64,000 nt of DNA, from contig NZ_CP107928.1 in the NCBI RefSeq assembly GCF_036030735.1, forward strand, positions 5,208,001 through 5,272,000, written 5' to 3'. The DNA comes from Streptomyces sp. NBC_00425 (GTDB lineage Bacteria > Actinomycetota > Actinomycetes > Streptomycetales > Streptomycetaceae). Below are positions 38,762-47,271 of this stretch, one piece after another (position 1 is the first letter of the stretch; each line of letters begins with the position of its first letter). The notes under the pieces are model-generated. The model did no database searches. It was not told the origin of the DNA and saw only the letters and a list, made by a program, of their open reading frames with translations. The translations under genes and the position numbers were made by a program.

Positions 38762-39703
38762 ATGACCACCACGCCCACCCCGGGCCCCGCCTCCGACCCC
38801 ACCCCGGGATCTTTCTCCGGGCCCGCGCCGGGATCCGTTTCCGGGCCCGCCACCGTGACGGCCGTCGATCTGTCCCTGCGCTTCGGGGGGACCCGTGCCC
38901 TGGACGGCGTCTCACTGCGGCTGGGCCGTGGCGTCACCGGCCTCCTCGGGCCGAACGGGGCCGGGAAGACGACGCTGTTGCGGGTGCTGGCCACGGCCGT
39001 GCCGCCGGACGGCGGGCGCTTCACCGCCCTCGGCCACGACCCCGGCACCGCGTCCGGCCGTCTCGCCCTGCGCCGCACGCTCGGCTATCTGCCCCAGACC
39101 CCCGGCTTCCACCCGGACTTCACCGCCTTCGACTTCGTCGACTACGTGGCGATCCTGAAGGAGCTCACCGACCGCGCCGCCCGGCACCGCGAGGTGCGGC
39201 GCGTGCTGGACGCCGTCGATCTCTCCGACGTGCGCGGCAACCGTCTCAAGCGGCTCTCCGGAGGCATGCGGCAGCGCGTCGCCCTGGCCGCCGCGCTCGT
39301 CGGCGAACCCGGCTTCCTCGTGCTGGACGAACCGACCGTCGGTCTCGACCCCGAACAGCGCATGCGGTTTCGCGAGCTGATCGCCCAGGCCGGCGAGGGC
39401 CGCACCGTTCTGCTGTCCACCCACCAGACCGAGGACGTGGCGATGCTCTGCCACCGGGTGATCGTCCTGGCCGGCGGCCGGGTCCGTTTCGAGGGCACCC
39501 CGGCCGAGCTGACCGCCCGTGCCGCCGGCCGGGTCTGGAGCGCCACGCACCGTGACCCGAGCGCCCTGGCCGGCTGGCGCACCGGCGCCGGCACGTTCCG
39601 CAACGTCGGCGAACCGCCCGAGGGCGCCGACCTCGTCGAACCGACCCTCGAGGACGGCTACCTGCTCGTCCTCGACGGCGAGAGCGCGGAGGCGGCGGCA
39701 TGA
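38762..39703 (+). CDS. ABC transporter ATP-binding protein
   Basis: 313 residues. Walker A GPNGAGKTT, Q-loop GYLPQTPGF, signature LSGGMRQR, Walker B FLVLDEPTVGLDP and switch His LSTHQTED are all intact; it belongs to the drug/antibiotic exporter type (CcmA-like). The first 45 residues are a Pro/Ser-rich tail. ATG 38762 has AGGAGA upstream; an ATG at 38696 overlapping the previous stop would be a coupled start with 22 more residues. Partner of the permease that follows. Confidence 0.88.
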   Translation: MTTTPTPGPASDPTPGSFSGPAPGSVSGPATVTAVDLSLRFGGTRALDGVSLRLGRGVTGLLGPNGAGKTTLLRVLATAVPPDGGRFTALGHDPGTASGRLALRRTLGYLPQTPGFHPDFTAFDFVDYVAILKELTDRAARHREVRRVLDAVDLSDVRGNRLKRLSGGMRQRVALAAALVGEPGFLVLDEPTVGLDPEQRMRFRELIAQAGEGRTVLLSTHQTEDVAMLCHRVIVLAGGRVRFEGTPAELTARAAGRVWSATHRDPSALAGWRTGAGTFRNVGEPPEGADLVEPTLEDGYLLVLDGESAEAAA

Positions 39704-41259
39704 GCGCCACGACCGCGACGCTCGACGAGCCCGCCCGCACGCTCGCGGAACCGCCGCGCGAGGCCCGCCGCACCCGAGCGGTCCTCGACCTCGCCCGCTT
39801 CGAGGCCCGCGAACTGCTGTATCAGATCCCGGTGCTGGTCTTCTTCGTCCTGTACGCCGGCCTCGTCGTCCTGCGGCTGATGAGCAAGGACGGCATGGAC
39901 GCCTACCCGGTCCTCAACACGGTCGACCGGCGCGGCCAGGGATCCCCGCTGCTGTTCGCCGTCGCCGTGCTCATCTGCGTCAACGCGGCCGCGCTGCGCT
40001 CGCGCAAGCACGACACGGTGCAGCAGCTGGGCGTCCTGGCCATGGAGCCGTGGCGGCGCGTCCTCGCGCATCTGCTGTCCGTGCTGCCGTACGTGGCACT
40101 CACCGCGGTCGTCGTCGCGGTCGAGTTCGGATGGGAGGCGCACAAGCCCGGCGCCATCGGGCACGGTTCGTTCGGAGAACTCGCCGTCGGCCCGCTGACC
40201 GTGCTCTTCGCCGGCGTCGTCGGGGTGCTGCTGGCCCGGCTGCTGCCGTCCACGTTCGTCCCGCTGCTGTTCGTCATCGCCTTCTTCGTCGTCGCGCTCT
40301 TGGCCTCGTCGCTCAACCCGGAGGGCACGTCGACGGGCTGGCTCTCGCCGGTGGACTTCTCGGCCGACACGAGCGGCGATCCGGTGCCCTCCGATCTGCT
40401 GGGCCGCCCCGCCGGCTGGCACGCGCTGTACGTGACGGCGCTGTGCGTCGTGCTGGCCTGCGCGGCGCTGCTGCAGGCCGGCGGCCGCACCCGAGCCGTC
40501 AAGGCGGCGACGGCCCTCGCGCTGGCGGCTGTCGTGACCGGCGCGATCGGCCAGTCCTCGCAGGACACGGCGGGCCTGGCCGCGGCTCGCACGACGGCCT
40601 CCGACTCCCCGCAGAAGGTCCAGTCGTGTACGACCCACGACGGTTCGCGGTACTGCGCCTTCCCCGAGTGGAACGGGGTGCGGTCCGAGTGGGCCGGGGT
40701 CGTCGAGCGGGTCCGCTCGCTCGCGGGCGGCGAAGCGGCGAAAGCCTCGCTGACGGTCCGCCAGCACATCGACGCCCGGGACGGAGTGGAGGCCGACGCC
40801 ACCCTCACGCCCTCCGCCGTTCCCGGCCAGGTCACGGTCGGCACCCGCTGGGGCGGCAACCGCGTCCCGGAGTTCGCCGTCGGCGTCGCGACCGTCCTGG
40901 TGGCCGGCACCGAGGCGGCGACCGAGCAGGAGATGTGCCGCGACGCCCGACCGGTCACGATCATGTGGCTGGTCCTGGGCGCCGACCCGACGCCGTCGGA
41001 CACCTTCCGGCGCGTGCGTCTGAGCGACAGCACGGAGGGCTCGGGCTCGGTCCTCGCGCCGACGAACGGACTGAGCATGACGGCGGCGCAGACGACGGTG
41101 GTCCGCGAACTCCTGGCCCGTCCGCGCGCCGAGGTGACCGCCCGGGTCAAGGCCCACTGGGCGGAACTGACGTCCACGGCGACGTCCCCGGCCGAGGCGG
41201 CGAAGCTGCTGGGCGTCGAGGCGCCGCAGGAGACGGAGGCGCAGTCGTGCGAGGAGTGA
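39700..41259 (+). CDS. ABC transporter permease with large hydrophilic domain
   Basis: 519 residues: about six membrane helices in the first 290 residues (VLVFFVLYAGLVVLRLM ... VVTGAIGQ), then a hydrophilic domain of about 230 residues after the last helix, containing four Cys (VQSCTTHDGSRYCAF, EMCRDA, AQSCEE) and probably lying outside. ATG 39700 overlaps the ATPase stop (ATGA). Works with that ATPase; the substrate is unknown. Confidence 0.8.
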   Translation: MSATTATLDEPARTLAEPPREARRTRAVLDLARFEARELLYQIPVLVFFVLYAGLVVLRLMSKDGMDAYPVLNTVDRRGQGSPLLFAVAVLICVNAAALRSRKHDTVQQLGVLAMEPWRRVLAHLLSVLPYVALTAVVVAVEFGWEAHKPGAIGHGSFGELAVGPLTVLFAGVVGVLLARLLPSTFVPLLFVIAFFVVALLASSLNPEGTSTGWLSPVDFSADTSGDPVPSDLLGRPAGWHALYVTALCVVLACAALLQAGGRTRAVKAATALALAAVVTGAIGQSSQDTAGLAAARTTASDSPQKVQSCTTHDGSRYCAFPEWNGVRSEWAGVVERVRSLAGGEAAKASLTVRQHIDARDGVEADATLTPSAVPGQVTVGTRWGGNRVPEFAVGVATVLVAGTEAATEQEMCRDARPVTIMWLVLGADPTPSDTFRRVRLSDSTEGSGSVLAPTNGLSMTAAQTTVVRELLARPRAEVTARVKAHWAELTSTATSPAEAAKLLGVEAPQETEAQSCEE

Positions 41260-41912
41260 CGCTGCGCGCCCTGGCGGTCCCGGTGTGGCGCAGCCTCCCC
41301 TGGCGGGCGCTGATCGCGGCCGGCGGGCTGGGCCTGCTCATGGCGAGCACCGTTCGCCTCCCCGACCGGGCGCCCGATCCCGAACTTGGCCGGCTGGTGC
41401 TGCGCCTCACGGCGCTCACCGGTGCCCTCGGCCTTGCCTTCCTGCTGGACGACCCGGCCCGCCGCACGACCGCGGCGACGCCGGTGGGCCGGGCCTTCCG
41501 GGCCGCCCTGCGCCTGGCTCTCGCCGCGCCCGTCGCGGCTCTGTGGTGGACGGCGGCCGTGCTTCTCGTGCCGGCCCCGAGCCGCCCGGCCCTGACCCCG
41601 GCCACCGTCGAAGCCGCGGCCACGGCCTGCGCGGCCCTCGCCCTGGCCACCCTCGCCGTCCGCTTCACGGAGGCGGCCGAAGTGGGCAAGGGCGCGGCCG
41701 TCCGGCTGGGAGTGGCGGCGGGGGTGACGCTCCTGGTCCCCGACCGCTGGGGTCTGCTGGGCACACCGGCCGACCCCGGGTGGCAGGCGACCCAGCTCCG
41801 ATGGGCGGCCGTGCTGGCGCTCACGCTGACGGTGTGCGTGACAGCGACCCGGGAACCGGTCCGACGCCGGCCGCGAATACCCGTCAGACGGCCCGCACCG
41901 ACCGGCGACTGA
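41247..41912 (+). CDS. Small polytopic membrane protein, last gene of the sigma/ABC operon
   Basis: 221 residues with six predicted membrane helices (LIAAGGLGLLMAS, LTALTGALGLAFLL, LALAAPVAALWWTAAVLLV, ACAALALATLAV, GVAAGVTLLV, AVLALTLTVCV) and a basic tail. GTG 41247 with GGAGG six bases upstream is favoured; it overlaps the permease end by 13 bases. GTG 41256 is an alternative. Probably a third membrane subunit of the exporter. No family recognised. Confidence 0.7.
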   Translation: MRGVTLRALAVPVWRSLPWRALIAAGGLGLLMASTVRLPDRAPDPELGRLVLRLTALTGALGLAFLLDDPARRTTAATPVGRAFRAALRLALAAPVAALWWTAAVLLVPAPSRPALTPATVEAAATACAALALATLAVRFTEAAEVGKGAAVRLGVAAGVTLLVPDRWGLLGTPADPGWQATQLRWAAVLALTLTVCVTATREPVRRRPRIPVRRPAPTGD

Positions 41913-41947
41913 GTCCGACGCCCCCGAACCATGACCGCGTGCGGGGA

Positions 41948-41969
41948 CCCCGGGTGACGACACCCGGGG
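41948..41969. terminator. Terminator between the ABC operon and mshD
   Basis: Perfect CCCCGGGTG / CACCCGGGG stem with loop ACGA between two convergent genes; T-poor flanks. Confidence 0.65.
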
Positions 41970-42029
41970 CCCGTTTGTGGTCCGGCTGTTCGGGGGGGCG
42001 TGGGCTCGGGGGGCGGTCGTCGTCGGGGG

Positions 42030-42956
42030 TCACGTCTCGGTGCGGTACATCAGGTCCGTCTCATGGGTCAGGAAGCCCAGACGCTCGTAGACCGACACCG
42101 CCGCCTTGTTGTCGGCGTCGACGTACAGCATCGCGGTCGGCAGACCCTGTGCCGCGAGGTGCCGCAGGCCGATCGTGGTGAGGGCCTTGCCGAGCCCGCC
42201 GCCCTGCGCGCCGGGTGCGACGCCGAGGACGTACACCTCGCCGAGCTGCTCCTGTGCGTGGACCTTCGTCCAGTGGAACCCGACGAGCGTGTCGCCGCGG
42301 AAGGCGAGGAAGAAGCCGGCCGGGTCGAACCAGGGCTCGGACCGACGGTCGTCGAGGTCGCGCTGGGTGAGGGAGCCCTGCTCGGGATGGTGGGCGAAGG
42401 AGGCGGCGTTGACGGCGAGCCAGGCGGAGTCGTCCCGTCCGGGCACGAAGGCACGGACCGTCACGCCCGCGGGCAGCACCGGGTCGGGCAGCTCCAGGTC
42501 GGTCAACGACCTCCGCATCTGCCGCAGTTCGCGGAACAGCGTGAGGCCGAGGACCTGGGCGAGGTGGCGGGCCGCGGAGTGGCCGCCGTGGGCCCACACC
42601 CGAAGCCGCTTGCCGGAGGCGGCGAGCAGGGCGGAGCCGAGCGCGCGCCCGTGGCCGTGGCCGCGGTGCGAGGGGTGCACGACCAGTTCGGCGGCGGGGG
42701 CCTCGACGGGGTCGGTGTCCTCGAGCTGGGCGTAGCCGACGAGTTCGTCCCCGACGGTCAGGACGAGGTGGGAGACGCCCTCGCGGGACCCGCCGCGCAG
42801 TTGCAGTCGTCCCTGTTCGGACACCGCCTGCTGGCCGTCCGACCGGGCGGCCTCGGCGAGCAGGGCGAGGACTGCCTCGGTCTGTCCGGGGGAGAGCGCG
42901 GAGTGGGTCTCGATGGATCGGGAGCCGGGGAGCCGTGCGGTGTCGTCGCTGGTCAT
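42030..42956 (-). CDS. mshD: Mycothiol synthase (tandem GNAT)
   Basis: 308 residues made of two GNAT domains, about 10-140 and 155-308. The C-terminal one has the acetyl-CoA loop VLGVAPGAQGGGLGKALT and the ending MLYVDADNKAAVSVYERLGF. It acetylates cysteinyl-glucosamine-inositol with acetyl-CoA, the last step of mycothiol formation, the thiol buffer of actinobacteria. The ATG at 42956 lacks a ribosome site but TACCCT lies six bases upstream, so it is probably leaderless. Confidence 0.92.
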   Translation of the reverse strand: MTSDDTARLPGSRSIETHSALSPGQTEAVLALLAEAARSDGQQAVSEQGRLQLRGGSREGVSHLVLTVGDELVGYAQLEDTDPVEAPAAELVVHPSHRGHGHGRALGSALLAASGKRLRVWAHGGHSAARHLAQVLGLTLFRELRQMRRSLTDLELPDPVLPAGVTVRAFVPGRDDSAWLAVNAASFAHHPEQGSLTQRDLDDRRSEPWFDPAGFFLAFRGDTLVGFHWTKVHAQEQLGEVYVLGVAPGAQGGGLGKALTTIGLRHLAAQGLPTAMLYVDADNKAAVSVYERLGFLTHETDLMYRTET

Positions 42957-43114
42957 GCGTCGAGGGTAAAGGGCGGTTGCCGCAAAACGGGGGCAAAGGA
43001 CAGGGCAAGGGGAAACCAGGTTGTAACCACGAACCCCCTGTCGCGCTACGCGCGTTGACCTTAGGCTGCGCCGGACGGGAGCCACTGAATTCCAGCCGAT
43101 CCACAGGGGGGCGC

Positions 43115-44926
43115 ATGCCAGCCACTTCCCAGCCGCAGCCGAGCGACAGACGCGGCCGCCGCCGCACGTACCGTCTCGTCGCGGCCTCCGCCGTTCTCGC
43201 CACCGCAGGGGCCCTCGCCGCCGCGCTTCCGGCGGACGCTCACGAGGGCACGCACTCCAAGCCGCGGCCCAGCCGCTACCAGGACGTGCAGCTGCTGTCC
43301 TTCAACGACCTGCACGGCAACCTCGAGCCCCCGTCCGGTTCCTCCGGCCGTGTCACCGAGCTGCAGGCGGACGGCACGACGAAGACGATCGACGCCGGCG
43401 GCGTGGAGTACCTGGCCACGCATCTGCGCGAGGCCCGCAAGGGCAACGCGTACTCGGTCACCGCGGCCGGCGGCGACATGGTCGGCGCCTCGCCGCTGAT
43501 CTCGGGCCTCTTCCACGACGAGCCCACCATCGAGGCGCTGAACAAGCTCGACCTGGACGTCACGTCCGTGGGCAACCACGAGTTCGACGAGGGCGCCCGG
43601 GAACTGGGCCGGCTGCAGAACGGCGGTTGTCACCCGACGGACGGCTGCTACAACGGCAAGAAGTTCCGGGGCGCCGACTTCCCGTACCTCGCGGCGAACG
43701 TCCTGAACGAGAAGTCCGGCAAGCCGATCCTGAAGCCGTACTGGGTGTGGAAGAAGAAGGACGTCAAGATCGGCTTCATCGGCGTGACGCTGGAGGACAC
43801 TCCGGGCGTGGTGTCCGCCGAGGGCGTCAAGGGCCTCAAGTTCAAGGACGAGGTCGAGACGATCAACAAGTACGCCAAGGTGCTGCAGAAGCAGGGCGTG
43901 AAGTCGATCGTGGCGCTGATCCACGAGGGCGGTCTGCCGGCCTCGGGCGCCTACAACTACAACTGTGACTCGCCGGGCGCGGGCGCCGGCATCTCCGGTC
44001 CGATCGTCGACATCGCGAAGAACGTCACACCGGCGGTGGACGCCCTGGTGACGGGCCACACGCACGCGGCCTACGCCTGCACGATCCCGGACCCGTCGGG
44101 CAAGCCGCGCACGGTCACCTCGGCCGCGTCGTTCGGCCGTCTGTACACGGACACCACGCTGACGTACGACCGCTACACCGGCGACATCGCCCGCACGGCG
44201 GTCAAGTCGGCGAACCACGTGGTCACCCGGACCGTCGCCAAGGCGCCCGACATGACCGAGCTGATCAGCAGGTGGAACACGCTGGCGGCGCCGATCGGCA
44301 ACCGCGCGATCGGCTACATCTCGGCGGACGTCCCGAACACGGGCACCGAGTCCCCGATGGGCGACCTGATCGCGGACGCCCAGCTCTGGTACGGCAAGAA
44401 GCTCGACGCGGACACCGACCTCGCGCTGATGAACCCGGGCGGCGTGCGGGCCGGCCTCACCTACGCGGCCAAGGGCGCGGAGGGCGACGGCGTGGTCACC
44501 TACGCCGAGGGCTTCACCGTGCAGCCGTTCTCCAACACCGTGAACCTGCAGAGCTTCACCGGCGCCCAGCTGATCCAGGTCCTCAAGGAGCAGGTGAGCG
44601 GCACGAACGCGAGCGCGCCGAAGATCCTGCAGCCGTCCTCCGACCTGACGTACACGCTGGACCTGACGAAGGCCGGCGCGGACCGTGTCGTCGCGGACTC
44701 CGTGAAGGTCGACGGGGTGGCGGTCGACCCGGCCGCGACCTACCGCGTCGCGACGAACAGCTTCCTCGCGGGCGGCGGCGACGGCTTCCCGACGCTGGGC
44801 CAGGGCACGAACGACCTCGTCGGCGCCGACGACCTGTCGGCCCTCGAGCAGTACCTGCTCGCCAACTCCTCGGCGGCGGGCCCGATCGCGCCGCCGGCGA
44901 CGAACCGGATCACGATCGTGCAGTAG
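43115..44926 (+). CDS. Secreted 5'-nucleotidase / bifunctional metallophosphoesterase
   Basis: 603 residues with a Sec/Tat-type signal (RRRTYRLVAASAVLATAGALAAALPADAHE begins the protein). The metallophosphatase domain shows D-x-H in SFNDLHGNLEP, GGDMVG, GNHEFDEG, and GHTH in VTGHTHAAY; the C-terminal 5'-nucleotidase domain has MNPGGVRAGL and FTVQPFSNTV. It strips phosphate from extracellular nucleotides, fitting the nearby phosphate genes, though no PHO box is seen before it. ATG 43115 with GGGGGG upstream. Confidence 0.9.
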   Translation: MPATSQPQPSDRRGRRRTYRLVAASAVLATAGALAAALPADAHEGTHSKPRPSRYQDVQLLSFNDLHGNLEPPSGSSGRVTELQADGTTKTIDAGGVEYLATHLREARKGNAYSVTAAGGDMVGASPLISGLFHDEPTIEALNKLDLDVTSVGNHEFDEGARELGRLQNGGCHPTDGCYNGKKFRGADFPYLAANVLNEKSGKPILKPYWVWKKKDVKIGFIGVTLEDTPGVVSAEGVKGLKFKDEVETINKYAKVLQKQGVKSIVALIHEGGLPASGAYNYNCDSPGAGAGISGPIVDIAKNVTPAVDALVTGHTHAAYACTIPDPSGKPRTVTSAASFGRLYTDTTLTYDRYTGDIARTAVKSANHVVTRTVAKAPDMTELISRWNTLAAPIGNRAIGYISADVPNTGTESPMGDLIADAQLWYGKKLDADTDLALMNPGGVRAGLTYAAKGAEGDGVVTYAEGFTVQPFSNTVNLQSFTGAQLIQVLKEQVSGTNASAPKILQPSSDLTYTLDLTKAGADRVVADSVKVDGVAVDPAATYRVATNSFLAGGGDGFPTLGQGTNDLVGADDLSALEQYLLANSSAAGPIAPPATNRITIVQ

Positions 44927-44993
44927 CACCCGGCTCTCGGTGGCACCCGGCTCTCGGTGGCACCCGGTTCTTCGTGACACCCAGCTCTTCGTA
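44926..44993 (+). repeat. Four tandem 17-base repeats at the 3' end of the nucleotidase gene
   Basis: GCACCCGGCTCTCGGTG is repeated perfectly at 44926-44942 and 44943-44959, with two diverged copies at 44960-44976 and 44977-44993. The first base of copy one is the last base of the stop codon. No reading frame uses it. Confidence 0.85.
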
Positions 44994-45012
44994 CCACCGG
45001 TTCTGCCGTGAC

Positions 45013-45047
45013 AAGAGGCGGCCGCGTCACCGACGCGGCCGCCTCTT
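45013..45047. terminator. Bidirectional terminator
   Basis: 16-bp stem AAGAGGCGGCCGCGTC / GACGCGGCCGCCTCTT with loop ACC between the convergent nucleotidase and pectin genes. Confidence 0.85.
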
Positions 45048-45085
45048 CGGCGTACGGGCCGGTTCGCCGGCCCCGCCGCGACGGT

Positions 45086-47179
45086 TCAGGACGCGCTGGG
45101 GGTCCAGCCGCCGAGCCAGTCCACGACCTCCTGGCCGGCGGCCTGGGCGTCGGAGAGCTGGGGGCGGTCGGCGCCGGCCGCGCCGGCGCCCGCGCCCTTG
45201 TTCCGGTACTCGGCGAACCGGTCGTCCTTCCACGAGAAGCCGCTCATGTCGGTCCAGGGCGCGGTCCTGATCGCGGCGCTCAGCGTGCTGTTGCGGACGG
45301 TGGTCTGCGGGTCGAGGCTCGCGTCTCCGCCGGCGTGCCAGGGGCGGCCGAGGTAGAAGCTGCGGTCGGAGACGTCCCCGCCGATCGTGGTGTCGGCGAT
45401 GAGGATGCCCTTGCGCCCGGCGGCGGTGCTGGGAGCGGTGACGTAGCCGGCCGAGGTGCCGTTGAAGCGCTTCTTCAGCGTGATGACGGACTTGTCGATC
45501 ACGGCGGTGGCGCGGCCGAAGATGAAGTCGACGTTGCCGATCACGTAGGAGTTCGTCATGTAGACGCGGCCGAGCCTGTCCTTGGACGCGGTGTCCACCA
45601 GCAGGGTGTCCTGGTCGCCGCTGACGATGATGCCGTCCAGGAACACCTTGTCGGCGGAGGTGCGCAGGGCGACCGCCTGGCCGGCGATGTCCTGGTGGGC
45701 GCCCTCGTCGAAGTCGTTGGAGACGGTCAGGTTGCGGGCCTGGAAGTCGTCCGCGTCGACGGCGACGGTCGCGCTGCCGCCGGTGCCGTACGTGCCTCCG
45801 CCGGGCTTGGGGGTGCCCGAGGCGTTGTTGTAGACGATCGTGGTGTCCTTGCGGCTGCCCCCGGTGCCCTGGATGGTGACGTGCGGCTTGTTGCTCGGCA
45901 CCTTCACCAGCTCGCGGTACGTGCCCGGCTTGACGGCGATCACCACGCGCGAGGGGTTGTTCGCCGGTACGGCGTTCACGGCGGCCTGCACGGTCGTGTA
46001 CTGCCCGCTGCCGTCCTTGGCGACGGTGAGCGTGGTGGCCGCGGCCGCCTTCGTGGTGGCGTCGGACGTGGCCGCCGACGTCGTCGTCCCGATGGAACTG
46101 CGCGGTCCCGTGCCCGACTTGAGGAGCGTGGGGACGTCCGCCGTCTTGTCCAGCGTGTACGGGTAGTACGTCTTGGGGTTCCAGGCCGCGCCCGACCCGC
46201 CGCTCTCGTTCTTGCCGCTCGTGCCGGAGAACAGGTTGCCGCGCTGGACGAGGGTCGCCGTCGTGTCCCGGACCACGGGATTGGTCATGCCCTGGAAGTA
46301 GGAGTTCTCCAGCAGCATGTTCGTCCCGCCGCGGGAGTAGTTGCCGTACGACGACTTGATGTCCGTCCCCGCCACGTCCTCCAGGAAGTTGTTGTACAGG
46401 TGCGCGTGGGCGACGTTGTCCGTGGACGGGTTGCGCTGCTCGGTCTCGCGGACCCAGTTGTGGTGGATCGTGATGTCGGCGGTGACGTTGGCGGTCCAGC
46501 CGATGCCGAACGCCTTGTTGTCCTGGCTCAGCTTGTTCCAGGAGACGGTCAGGTAGGTGGTGTCCTTGCGGCTGTCGATGAGCCCGTCGGCCATGTGCCG
46601 GATGTCGTTGTGATCGATCCAGACGTGATGGGCCCCGTCCATCTGGATGCCGTCGAAGTCGTGTTCCTTGTCGTTCCAGACGCCCTGGTAGGCGTCCCGG
46701 ATCGTCAGGTTCCGGATGATCACGTTGTGGACGCCCTGGCCGAGGAAGAACCCGCCGCCGACGATCTGCCCGGAGGTCCCGGACCCGACGATCGTCTTGT
46801 CCGACTGGACCTTGATCTCCTTGCCGACCGGATTCATGGTGATCGTGGCCGCCACGACGATGACGTACGGCTCACTGGCCGTCGCGTACTTCTCCAGGTC
46901 GGCGAGGGTCTTCACGGTGACGGTCTTGCCGTTCCGGCCGCCGTAGGTGCCGTTCTGCCCCAGGGCGTCGACCGACGCGAAGCCGTCGGCGGAGGCGGTC
47001 GCCCAGGCGGGTGCCGCGGTCGCGGCCGAGGCGGTGTGCTGCACGGCGCTGCCGAACGCGCCCAGATCCGTGCCGTAGGCGAGAGCGCCGGCCGCGGTCA
47101 GGGTGAGGGGGACGCCCAGCGCGAGGGCCTTGCTGCGCTTGCGGTGCCGACGCCTGGGCGAGCCGCTGATATCGCTCAT
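45086..47179 (-). CDS. Secreted pectate lyase (PL1) - pectinesterase (CE8) fusion
   Basis: 697 residues. After a basic signal (KRSKALALGVPLTLTAAGALA) comes a pectate lyase 1 domain (about 55-345: GTYGGRNGKTVTV, IIRNLTIRD, DGIQMDGAHHVWIDHND, DGLIDSRKDTTYLTVSWN, and the ETEQRNPS basic cleft). A Ser/Thr/Ala linker leads to a pectin methylesterase domain (about 380-690) with GTYREL, GQAVALRTSADK, GDQDTL, VDFIFGRAT (catalytic Asp) and YLGRPW. One protein would de-esterify pectin and then cleave it. ATG 47179; weak ribosome site. Confidence 0.9.
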   Translation of the reverse strand: MSDISGSPRRRHRKRSKALALGVPLTLTAAGALAYGTDLGAFGSAVQHTASAATAAPAWATASADGFASVDALGQNGTYGGRNGKTVTVKTLADLEKYATASEPYVIVVAATITMNPVGKEIKVQSDKTIVGSGTSGQIVGGGFFLGQGVHNVIIRNLTIRDAYQGVWNDKEHDFDGIQMDGAHHVWIDHNDIRHMADGLIDSRKDTTYLTVSWNKLSQDNKAFGIGWTANVTADITIHHNWVRETEQRNPSTDNVAHAHLYNNFLEDVAGTDIKSSYGNYSRGGTNMLLENSYFQGMTNPVVRDTTATLVQRGNLFSGTSGKNESGGSGAAWNPKTYYPYTLDKTADVPTLLKSGTGPRSSIGTTTSAATSDATTKAAAATTLTVAKDGSGQYTTVQAAVNAVPANNPSRVVIAVKPGTYRELVKVPSNKPHVTIQGTGGSRKDTTIVYNNASGTPKPGGGTYGTGGSATVAVDADDFQARNLTVSNDFDEGAHQDIAGQAVALRTSADKVFLDGIIVSGDQDTLLVDTASKDRLGRVYMTNSYVIGNVDFIFGRATAVIDKSVITLKKRFNGTSAGYVTAPSTAAGRKGILIADTTIGGDVSDRSFYLGRPWHAGGDASLDPQTTVRNSTLSAAIRTAPWTDMSGFSWKDDRFAEYRNKGAGAGAAGADRPQLSDAQAAGQEVVDWLGGWTPSAS

Positions 47180-47271
47180 GTGAGGGATTCCGTTCCGTGG
47201 AGGGGACCACCCGTGGGGGGTTCGGGTCGTGGCATGGTCGCCGCACGGAAGGAAAAGGTTGCCGAGGACCC

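Noticed and set aside
44926..44993. CRISPR array
   Set aside because: Units are contiguous 17-mers with no spacers and no cas genes.
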